DNA from: JAJZJT01 sp049964655
GTDB lineage: Bacteria > Actinomycetota > Acidimicrobiia > Acidimicrobiales > RAAP-2
Direction of reading: 5' to 3'
Assembly: GCA_049964655.1 (NCBI GenBank)
Contig: JBMFXC010000039.1
Location: 1 to 23,250, forward strand
DNA length: 23,250 nt
In this document: positions 14,695 through 21,118 of the stretch, piece by piece
Position numbering within the stretch: position 1 is the first letter of the stretch
How the letters are laid out: every line of letters begins with the position of its first letter
The notes under the pieces: model-generated
Databases searched by the model: none
Told to the model about the DNA's origin: nothing
What the model saw: the letters and a program-made list of their open reading frames with translations, nothing else
Made by a program: the position numbers and the translations under genes

Positions 14695-15906
14695 TCAGCC
14701 CAGCTCGAAGGCGGCGTGCAGTGCCCGGACGGCGACCTCGGCCTGGTCGGAGCGCACCATGCACGAGATGCGGATCGACGACGTCGAGATCATCTCGATG
14801 TTGATGCCCTCGGCAGCCAGGGTCTCGAAGGTACGGGCGGTCACGCCGGGGTTGGTCTTCATCCCCGCCCCGATGAGCGACACTCGTGCCACGTGGTCGT
14901 CGGTGGTGACCCCCGTGGCGCCGAGCTCGGGGACGAGCTCCGTTGCCGCCTCTGCGCTCACCGCCAGGTCGGCCCCCGGCACCGTGAAGGAGATGTCGGT
15001 CGTGCCTTCCGTCGAGACGTTCTGGACGATCATGTCGACGTTCACGTTGCGGTCGGCCAGGGCGCGGAACAGCCGGGCGGCCAGGCCGGGGCGGTCGGGC
15101 ACCCCGGTCACCGTCACCTTGGCCTCGGAAAGATCGTGGGTGACGGCGGTGACCATCGCCTGTTCCATGTCGGGGACCTCCTCTCCCACCCAGGTGCCGG
15201 GCTCCCAGGTGAAGCTCGAGCGCACGTGGAGGGGCACGTGGTGGTTGCGGGCGAACTCGACCGAGCGCAGTGCCAGCACTCGGCCGCCGGTAGCGGAGAT
15301 CTCGAGCATCTCTTCGAAGCTGACGCGGGGGAGCTTGTGCGCCGCGGGGACGATGCGCGGGTCACTGGTGAAGACACCCGAGACGTCGGTGTAGATCTCG
15401 CACACGTCCGCCCCGAGGGCAGCAGCCAGGGCGACAGCGGTGGTGTCGGAGCCCCCTCGGCCCAGGGTGGTGACGTCGTTGGCCGTCGAGACGCCCTGGA
15501 ACCCGGCGACAACCGGCACGCCGCCCGCAGCCAGGGTCAGACGCAGCCGGTCACCCTTGACCTCGAGGATCTTCGCCCGAGTGTGGACCTCGTCGGTCAC
15601 GATGCCGGCCTGGCTGCCGGTGAACGACGTGGCGGCGACACCCAGGTCGGCCAGCGCCATGCACAGCAGCGCCATCGAGATGCGCTCGCCGGCGCTCAAC
15701 AGCATGTCGACCTCGCGGGCCGGCTGAGTGGAGCTCACGTCGGCGGCTAGGCGAACCAGGTCGTCGGTGGTCTTGCCCATGGCGCTCACCACCACCACGA
15801 CGTCGTTGCCGTCACGGCGGGTACGCGCGACATGGTCGGCCACGGCGCGGATGCGGTCGGCATCGGCAACCGACGTGCCTCCGAACTTCTGGACGACCAG
15901 GGGCAT
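14695..15906 (-). CDS. lysC: aspartate kinase (alpha chain; beta chain from internal start)
   Basis: A 403-residue aspartokinase that phosphorylates aspartate as first step of the aspartate family pathway. The kinase domain has KFGGTSVAD at residues 7-15, SAGERISM, and GRGGSDTTAVALA; two ACT domains follow (about 255-403), where lysine and threonine usually act as feedback inhibitors. The start is ATG 15906, with a TAGCCT box 8 nt upstream and no ribosome binding site. A longer frame upstream adds only 18 Pro-rich residues and is rejected. Inside the gene a near-perfect AGGAGGT (15182-15176) sits 7 nt before an in-frame ATG at 15168, which would yield a 157-residue beta chain containing the ACT domains, as in Corynebacterium and Bacillus. 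asd follows downstream. Confidence 0.95.
   Translation of the reverse strand: MPLVVQKFGGTSVADADRIRAVADHVARTRRDGNDVVVVVSAMGKTTDDLVRLAADVSSTQPAREVDMLLSAGERISMALLCMALADLGVAATSFTGSQAGIVTDEVHTRAKILEVKGDRLRLTLAAGGVPVVAGFQGVSTANDVTTLGRGGSDTTAVALAAALGADVCEIYTDVSGVFTSDPRIVPAAHKLPRVSFEEMLEISATGGRVLALRSVEFARNHHVPLHVRSSFTWEPGTWVGEEVPDMEQAMVTAVTHDLSEAKVTVTGVPDRPGLAARLFRALADRNVNVDMIVQNVSTEGTTDISFTVPGADLAVSAEAATELVPELGATGVTTDDHVARVSLIGAGMKTNPGVTARTFETLAAEGINIEMISTSSIRISCMVRSDQAEVAVRALHAAFELG
15176..15182 (-). promoter_or_regulatory. internal ribosome binding site for the aspartokinase beta chain
   Basis: AGGAGGT on the minus strand, 7 nt before the in-frame ATG at 15168-15166 (MEQAMVTAV). The predicted product covers 14695-15168, 157 residues. 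The place matches the beta-subunit start known from corynebacterial lysC. Confidence 0.6.
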
Positions 15907-15914
15907 GACCGGCC

Positions 15915-15920
15915 AGGCTA
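15915..15920 (-). promoter_or_regulatory. -10 box of an apparent leaderless promoter (lysC)
   Basis: TAGCCT on the minus strand, 8 nt before ATG 15906. Confidence 0.45.
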
Positions 15921-16038
15921 CCGGCTGCGGAGGTGCTGCCGGTCGGGATCGCGTGCCCACCGCTCGGGCGCGGGCGGCCCCGGAGCCAGGTGTCGTCGCC
16001 CCGTGGACGTCCGCAACGGCCCCGTCGGCCCGACCGGC

Positions 16039-16044
16039 TACCCT
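16039..16044 (+). promoter_or_regulatory. -10 box of an apparent leaderless promoter (anchored cyclophilin)
   Basis: TACCCT, 8 nt before the GTG start at 16053. Its mirror partner, the lysC box, is about 120 bases away on the other strand. Confidence 0.45.
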
Positions 16045-16052
16045 GAGTCGCC

Positions 16053-16919
16053 GTGTCCACCGCCGCCAAACGCCAGCGCAAGAAGGCCGCCCGACAAGCC
16101 CGCATCGAGGCCGAGCAACGGGTGGCCAAGCGCAAGCGCACGCTCCGCCGGTCCGTGATCGTGGTAGTGCTGCTGGCCGCCGTCGGAGGCATCTCCTACG
16201 CCGTCATCGGGGGTTCGCACACCAAGCAGAGCGCGTCGACGACGTCCCAGACGGTGACCACCCTGCCCGGCCAGGTCGGTCCCTTCGGGGGCACCGGGGG
16301 CTCGGGCGACAGGAGCCCGGCCGCTATCACCACCTCGGCGCACTGCCCGTCCGACCTGCACGCCACCTTGAACAAGCCGAGCTGGACACGAGCCCCGCTC
16401 TTCACCCTCGACACTGCGAAGACGTACACGGCCCACGTGACCACCGACGTGGGGAGCTTCACCATCGCCCTCGACACGAAGCAGGCACCCATCGCCGTCA
16501 ACAACTTCGTCTTCCTGGCCCGACAGCACTTCTACGACTGCGTCATCTTCCACCGGGTGATCCAGAGCTTCATGGACCAGACGGGGGACCCCACCGGCAC
16601 GGGGACCGGTGGCCCCGGCTACCAGTTCACCGAGCAGGGGCCGGCCAAGGCGACGCCGCAGTACCCGATCGGCTCGGTGGCCATGGCCAACTCGAACAAC
16701 CTACCCACCACCGATCCGAGCACCAACGGCAGCCAGTTCTTCGTGGTGACCGGACCAGAGGGCGAGTCGCTTTCTCCCCACTACGTGCTCTTCGGCCACG
16801 TCACCTCGGGCATGAGCGTCCTGCAGGCCATCAACGCCGACGGGGCACCCGCGACCAGCCAGCAAGGGACCCCGAAGGTGCTGCACCGGATCATCTCGGT
16901 GACCATCTCGACGTCCTGA
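16053..16919 (+). CDS. membrane-anchored peptidyl-prolyl isomerase, cyclophilin type
   Basis: A 288-residue protein. The first 33 residues are strongly basic (KRQRKKAARQ and similar), followed by one membrane helix (about 34-53, SVIVVVLLAAVGGISYAVIG), so the catalytic domain should lie outside the membrane. After a Ser/Thr/Gly linker the cyclophilin domain covers about 125-288: NNFVFLARQHFYD, IFHRVIQSFMDQTGDP, NGSQFFVVTG and LFGHVTSG. The catalytic Arg of FHRV and the Gln are kept, while the usual MxQGGD reads MDQTGD. It likely helps fold secreted proteins by proline isomerisation. The start is GTG 16053 with a TACCCT box 8 nt upstream. A second, cytoplasmic cyclophilin follows 111 bases downstream with about the same core, suggesting an old tandem duplication. 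Confidence 0.9.
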   Translation: MSTAAKRQRKKAARQARIEAEQRVAKRKRTLRRSVIVVVLLAAVGGISYAVIGGSHTKQSASTTSQTVTTLPGQVGPFGGTGGSGDRSPAAITTSAHCPSDLHATLNKPSWTRAPLFTLDTAKTYTAHVTTDVGSFTIALDTKQAPIAVNNFVFLARQHFYDCVIFHRVIQSFMDQTGDPTGTGTGGPGYQFTEQGPAKATPQYPIGSVAMANSNNLPTTDPSTNGSQFFVVTGPEGESLSPHYVLFGHVTSGMSVLQAINADGAPATSQQGTPKVLHRIISVTISTS

Positions 16920-17030
16920 GCAACCACCTTCGGCGGTGGCGCCCCCGTGGGGATGCCGTCGGAACCCACCAACGATCACCTGCTTCCCCGCACCGCCGTC
17001 CGAGACGAGCCCCACCACAGGAGGACCCCC

Positions 17031-17585
17031 ATGAGCCCAGCCATCCCCGAGCCCGACGGCTCGAGCCCCCAGACCCAGCACTTCGACGGGCCCCCGCCCA
17101 TGATCATCGACCCGGCGAAGCGCTACACGGCCGAGCTGGTGACGTCAAAGGGGACGATGACCATCGCTCTCGACCCGGTAGCGGCGCCCAAGACGGTCAA
17201 CAACTTCGTCTTCCTCGCCCGCTGGCACTACTTCGACGGGATCGTGTTCCACCGGATCATCCCGGGGTTCGTCCTCCAGGGCGGGGACCCACAGGGAACC
17301 GGAACGGGCGGCCCCGGCTACCGGTTCGAGGACGAACTGCCGCCGGCCGGCCGCTACGAGGTGGGCTCACTGGCCATGGCCAACGCCGGGCCCGACACCA
17401 ACGGCAGCCAGTTCTTCGTCATCTCGGGAGCCGACGGCGTCCGCCTCCCGCCTCAGTACTCGCTCTTCGGGAAAGTCGTCAAGGGTCTGGATGTGGTGGC
17501 GGCCATCGACGCCGTCGGGTCACGCTCGGGCAAGCCGAGCGAACGCGTCGTCATCGAGTCGGTCACCGTCACCGAGGCCGACTGA
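17031..17585 (+). CDS. peptidyl-prolyl isomerase, cyclophilin type (cytoplasmic)
   Basis: A 184-residue cyclophilin without signal or membrane segment. The core is complete: NNFVFLARWHYFDG, IVFHRIIPGFVLQGGDPQG, GSLAMANAGPDTNGSQFFV and LFGKVVKGLDVV, with the catalytic Arg in FHR and the intact QGGD that its upstream neighbour has lost. It catalyses cis-trans isomerisation of peptidyl-proline bonds. The start is ATG 17031, chosen because AGGAGG stands 6 nt upstream; an in-frame extension to 16947 has no such signal. The use of a ribosome binding site, in contrast to the leaderless upstream paralogue, fits the second gene of an operon. It ends 47 bases before the convergent peptidase S51 gene. 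Confidence 0.93.
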   Translation: MSPAIPEPDGSSPQTQHFDGPPPMIIDPAKRYTAELVTSKGTMTIALDPVAAPKTVNNFVFLARWHYFDGIVFHRIIPGFVLQGGDPQGTGTGGPGYRFEDELPPAGRYEVGSLAMANAGPDTNGSQFFVISGADGVRLPPQYSLFGKVVKGLDVVAAIDAVGSRSGKPSERVVIESVTVTEAD

Positions 17586-17622
17586 CGACCTGAGGCCGGG
17601 TCGCCCCTAACGACGCCACACC

Positions 17623-17647
17623 CCCGTCGGGCTCAGCCGGCGACGGG
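17623..17647. terminator. hairpin between convergent cyclophilin and peptidase genes
   Basis: CCCGTCG (17623-17629) and CGACGGG (17641-17647) form a 7-bp stem with an 11-base loop. The peptidase gene's stop codon lies in the loop. No T-run, so only a moderate call. Confidence 0.3.
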
Positions 17648-18343
17648 CAACGCCCCGAGGCCGTCGGATGCCCGGCGGTGGTCGAGGAACACTGCCACCT
17701 GACCGACCCCCCGGCTCGACCACCTCCCGTCGGGCGAACGCACGAGCGCCGTGCGCTCGGGAACCCCGGCGACCGGGACGCCCAGTGGGGCGAGCAGGAT
17801 GGCCCGGTGGAGCTTCTCGCCGTGCACGTCCTCGCGGACGTCACCGAAGTGCGGCACGACGGCGACGTTGCCCACCAGCCCGAGGCCGACCGTCAGCCCG
17901 CCGCCACGGGCGTCGACCATGGGGTCGGTGAGCACCATGGCCGCCGCGCCCGAGCCGGCGACCACCGCCCCTGACCGCCACGCCTCGACCAAAGCCACCC
18001 ACACCGCGGAGCCCTTGAGGACGCTCCGCAGGTGCATGGGAGAGCCGTCGGAGAGGTAGAGGAAGCGGGCGCGCCGGACCGCGTCGGCCAAGCCCGGGTC
18101 CTGGGCGTCGGGACGGGACACCACCATCAGCGCGTCGACAGACGCCCCCAGTCCGGCGAACCACGAGCTCGCTCGGGCGACGGCTCGCTCGGGACGCTCG
18201 TAGGCCGCCGCGGTGGGCAGGACGCACACCTCGGTCGTTCCGGCAGCCGCCAGCAGCTCGGCGTCGAACGAGCACCCGTCGCTCCACTCTCCGCCACCGA
18301 CCAAGGCCAGCGTGCCGGGTGTCGTCGCAGGTTCCGTGTCCAT
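17633..18343 (-). CDS. peptidase S51 family protein (cyanophycinase/dipeptidase E-like)
   Basis: A 236-residue protein with the class-I glutamine-amidotransferase-like fold of peptidase family S51. It opens with GTLALVGGGEWSDG, has VCVLPTAAAYERPE, and a nucleophile elbow VVAGSGAAAMVL, where the serine stands in the place of the GTSAGA motif of cyanophycinase and peptidase E. PHFGDVRED may provide the catalytic histidine. The substrate is unknown; with the motif altered, activity on cyanophycin is not assured. The start is taken as ATG 18343 because a TACAGT box lies exactly 7 nt upstream; GTG 18352 would overlap that box. The hydrolase gene ends 42 bases upstream on the same strand. Confidence 0.82.
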   Translation of the reverse strand: MDTEPATTPGTLALVGGGEWSDGCSFDAELLAAAGTTEVCVLPTAAAYERPERAVARASSWFAGLGASVDALMVVSRPDAQDPGLADAVRRARFLYLSDGSPMHLRSVLKGSAVWVALVEAWRSGAVVAGSGAAAMVLTDPMVDARGGGLTVGLGLVGNVAVVPHFGDVREDVHGEKLHRAILLAPLGVPVAGVPERTALVRSPDGRWSSRGVGQVAVFLDHRRASDGLGALPVAG

Positions 18344-18350
18344 GGGCGAC

Positions 18351-18356
18351 ACTGTA
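18351..18356 (-). promoter_or_regulatory. -10 box of an apparent leaderless promoter (peptidase S51 gene)
   Basis: TACAGT on the minus strand, 7 nt before ATG 18343. It decides between two in-frame starts. Confidence 0.45.
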
Positions 18357-18385
18357 GGAGCAGGCGGACGGGCCGGCGATCGACG

Positions 18386-19998
18386 TCAGCTGCGCCGGGC
18401 CCCGAGGACCTCTTCGGCGCCCGCCGACCGACGCACCAACCGACCGGCAGCGTCGCACACCTCGATGGACAGGGCGAGGCTGTCGGGAGCGATCCCCATG
18501 CCGAAGAAGCCGTGCACCTGGTCCGGATAGCACCGGTGCTCGACCTCGACGCCGGCGGCAGCCAGCTTCGCCACGTACGCCTCGCCGTCGTCGTGGAGCG
18601 GATCGAACCCGGCCGTCACGACGAGGGCCGGGGCCAGTCCGGACACGTCCTCGGCGAACAGCGGCGCGGCCGAAGGATCGGCCCACGTCGCCGGGTCGGG
18701 CAGATAGGCCGAGCGGAAGTACTCCATCGCAGGCCGGGTGAGGAAGAACCCGTCGCCAAAGGCGGCCATGGAGGCCGACTCGAGGCGGGTGTCGAGGGCC
18801 GGGTAGACGAGGACCTGGGCAACCGGCGGCGGGGCGGGCGCCGGCCGGGCCTCTGCTCCGGCTGCGCCGCTCCGGGTCTGTTGAGCGACGACAGCGGCCA
18901 GCGTCCCACCGGCACTGTCGCCCATCACCGCCACCTGGCCGGCTGCGATCCCGAGCTCTCCGGCGTGCTCGTGGATCCAGCCGTAGGCAGCGAGGGCGTC
19001 GTCCACGGCGGCGGGGAACGGGGCTTCGGGGGCCAGCCGGTAGTCGACGGCCACCACCACGCAGCCGGTGACCGCAGCGAGCAGCCGGCACGATCCGTCG
19101 TGGGAGTCGAGGTCCCCCATCACCCAGCCTCCGCCGTGGAAGAAGGCGATGCCGGGCGCGGCCGCTCGCTTGCCCCCGAGCCCCGTGCCGAACCGTCGGT
19201 AGGTCCGCAAGGCGAGCGGGGCGCCGCTCGGCCCGGTGATGCTCCGCCCGACCACGTGGACGTCGGTGCGCGACGGCATGGCAAAGGTAGCCATCCTCCT
19301 GAGCTGGGCGCGCATCGCGGCCGGTTCGAAGGTCCCCTCGACACTCGGACCACCGACGGCGAGCGACCCGACCCTCGAGGAGACAGCCAGCATCGCCTGC
19401 AAGCTGCGGTTGAGCACCCGGCCGTCGACCTCGCGGGGCTCGGTCTCTCCGAGGAGGCGAAGGAGCCCGTCGGGCCGGGCCAGCAGCCGCGAGAGCGCCC
19501 GGGCCGCCAGCGACCAGTGCTCGACACGACGCTGGGCGCGCCGGTCGTAGAGGGCGCGACGCCCGGCCAGCGGCCCTCGCCACGGTGGAGGCCAGCTCTC
19601 AAAGCGGCGGGCGGTCCCCCGATCCTCCGGGGAACGAGCGGCCGGAGCCTCGGGGGCAAAAGGGGGCGAGGCGTCGCCACGGGAGCGAGCGCCACGTCGA
19701 GTCGAGCCTGCCTTGGTGGCTCGTGTGGCAGCCGCNNNNNNNNNNNNNNNNNNNNNNNNNNNNNNNNNNNNNNNNNNNNNNNNNNNNNNNNNNNNNNNNN
19801 NNNNNNNNNNNNNNNNNNNNNNNNNNNNNNNNNNNGGGAGCGAGCGCCACGTCGAGTCGAGCCTGCCTTGGTGGCTCGTGTGGCAGCCGCAGAGCCTGCC
19901 TTGGTGGCTCGTGTGGCAGCCGCCGAGCCTGCCTTGGTGGCTCGTGTGGCAGCCGCCGGTGCGACCTCGGGGGTGGCGCCGTCAGAGGGGGTCGGCAT
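18386..19998 (-). CDS. alpha/beta hydrolase (HSL/acetyl-esterase type) with N-terminal repeat extension, crossing an assembly gap
   Basis: The hydrolase domain has the HSL-family motif HGGGWVMGD, the nucleophile elbow GDSAGG, GFDPLHDDG and DQVHGFFGM, giving Ser, Asp and His of the triad (S310, D414, H444 in the merged protein). It probably hydrolyses esters of short or medium acyl chains. An automatic start would be GTG 19417, but the frame stays open upstream with a protein-like sequence (RRVEHWSLAARALSRLLARP). After merging the duplicated 55 bases on both sides of the gap, it continues without stop to ATG 19998: 485 residues in all. The N-terminal part contains three copies of the 11-residue unit AAATRATKAGS (about 15-47) and a basic TRRGARSRG. 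A CACGAT sequence lies 6 nt before this ATG. The domain is certain; the extension depends on the merge. Confidence 0.8.
19681..19735. repeat. 55-bp sequence duplicated on both sides of the second gap (left copy)
   Basis: These 55 bases directly before the N run are identical to 19836-19890 directly after it. This is what a contig-end overlap looks like, rather than a biological duplication. Confidence 0.9.
19736..19835. other. assembly gap (100 N), probably artificial
   Basis: Exactly 100 N. The flanking contig ends share 55 identical bases, so the real distance is likely zero or a few repeat units of 33 bp. It lies within the 5-prime part of the hydrolase gene. Confidence 0.95.
19836..19957. 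repeat. 33-bp tandem repeat encoding an 11-residue unit (with 55-bp right copy)
   Basis: GAGCCTGCCTTGGTGGCTCG followed by TGTGGCAGCCGCC is repeated three times from about 19859 to 19957 with one or two changes. On the minus strand it encodes AAATRATKAGS. The first 55 bases (19836-19890) copy the left contig end. The unit is in frame, so copy number can vary without frameshift. Confidence 0.88.
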
Positions 19999-20072
19999 CG
20001 TCCCATCGTGGCGGCACCCCACCGTCGTGGCAAGCACGCGGCCACACCTCGGCGGGCCGGCGGACCCGCCGG

Positions 20073-20078
20073 TAACAT
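20073..20078 (+). promoter_or_regulatory. -10 box of an apparent leaderless promoter (hbd)
   Basis: TAACAT, 8 nt before ATG 20087. It is the closest match to a canonical -10 box in the window, and no ribosome binding site is present. Confidence 0.5.
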
Positions 20079-20086
20079 GCCCCTCC

Positions 20087-20944
20087 ATGTCAATCGCACG
20101 CGTGGGAATCGTCGGGTCGGGGATCATGGGCTCCGGGATCGCCGAGGCAGCCGCCGTCAACGGGTTCGAGGTCGTCCTGCGCTCGCGCAGCCAGACCACG
20201 GCCGACGCCACCATCGCCGCGCTCGAGAAGTCGCTGGCGCGCCAAGTCGACAAAGGCAAGCGCACCCCCGAAGAGCGCGACGCAGCCCTGGCCCGGGTCA
20301 CGGCCACCTCCGACCTGGGTGCCCTGAAGGAAGTGGACCTGGTGATCGAGTCGGTGATCGAAGACCTCGCCGTCAAGAAAGAGCTCTTTAACGAGCTCGA
20401 CCGCATCACCGGGGACGACGCCATCCTCGCCACCAACACGTCGACGCTGCCCGTGGTGGAGCTGGCCATGCAGACCGGCCGACCGGACAAGGTGTGCGGC
20501 GTCCACTTCTTCAACCCGGCACCGGTCATGTCCCTCGTCGAGCTGGTGCGCCCGATCACCGCCTCCGACACGACGATGCACGAGGTCAGGGTCTTCGCCG
20601 AGGCGTGCGGCAAGACGCCCGTCGAGGTCAAGGACCAGGCCGGCTTCGTGGTCAATGCCCTGTTGTTCCCGTACCTGAACAACGCCATCCGGCTCTACGA
20701 GCAGGGCGTGGCGTCCCTCGAGGACATCGACACGGCGATGACAGGAGGGTGCGGTTTTCCCATGGGCCCCTTCGCGCTGCTCGACCTGGTGGGCCTCGAC
20801 ACGTCGCTCGCCATCTTGGACGCCCTCTACGCCGAGCACCGTGACCCCAACTACGCGGCGGTCCCGCTCCTCCGCCGCATGGTCGCCGCCGAGCTCCTGG
20901 GCCGGAAGTCAGGACAGGGCTTCTACGACTACCACCACAAGTGA
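20087..20944 (+). CDS. hbd: 3-hydroxybutyryl-CoA dehydrogenase
   Basis: A 285-residue, stand-alone 3-hydroxyacyl-CoA dehydrogenase, the usual size for Hbd/FadB2/PaaH. It interconverts acetoacetyl-CoA and (S)-3-hydroxybutyryl-CoA with NAD(P). The N-terminus is a Rossmann fold with VGIVGSGIMGSGIAE (6-20). Catalytic and substrate-binding residues are visible: S119 in NTSTLPV, H140 in GVHFFNPAPVM, E152 in LVELV and N190 in VVNALLFPYLN. The C-terminal helical domain closes with GRKSGQGFYDY. The start is ATG 20087: the box TAACAT lies 8 nt upstream, and the open frame further upstream is antisense to other genes. Ethylmalonyl-CoA mutase follows after 174 bases on the same strand, which suggests a role in C4 acyl-CoA metabolism. 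Those 174 bases hold nothing I recognise. Confidence 0.95.
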   Translation: MSIARVGIVGSGIMGSGIAEAAAVNGFEVVLRSRSQTTADATIAALEKSLARQVDKGKRTPEERDAALARVTATSDLGALKEVDLVIESVIEDLAVKKELFNELDRITGDDAILATNTSTLPVVELAMQTGRPDKVCGVHFFNPAPVMSLVELVRPITASDTTMHEVRVFAEACGKTPVEVKDQAGFVVNALLFPYLNNAIRLYEQGVASLEDIDTAMTGGCGFPMGPFALLDLVGLDTSLAILDALYAEHRDPNYAAVPLLRRMVAAELLGRKSGQGFYDYHHK

Positions 20945-21118
20945 CCGGAGGCCGCCCACGGCGCGGCCGGGGACAGCACGGGCAGGGGAGCCCGGACGCC
21001 GTCGCCGGCACCACCTACCCACAGGCACAGGGACCGGGACGGCGGCAGACCCACGTGCCCTTGGGCGCGAACCAGCCCACGACGGTCACGGGCAGGCCGA
21101 GGCGAGGAGAATGAGACG

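Noticed and set aside
15728..17593. Long open frame overlapping both cyclophilins on the same strand
   Set aside because: It is in another frame than the two recognisable cyclophilin domains and shows no domain of its own.
17633..18343. Calling the S51 protein a true cyanophycinase
   Set aside because: The nucleophile motif is AGSGAAAM rather than GTSAGA and no cyanophycin synthetase is nearby, so the substrate is left open.
19859..19957. 33-bp repeats as a CRISPR array
   Set aside because: The units are directly adjacent with no spacers, and they translate in frame as AAATRATKAGS. This is a coding tandem repeat.
18032..20086. Long N-terminal extension of the 3-hydroxybutyryl-CoA dehydrogenase
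   Set aside because: The upstream open frame is antisense to the peptidase and hydrolase genes and crosses the second gap. The conserved Rossmann start and the -10 box place the start at 20087.
20945..21118. Cobalamin riboswitch upstream of the B12-dependent mutase gene
   Set aside because: I looked for a B12-box-like sequence and the long structured leader expected of this class and did not find them in the 174 bases.
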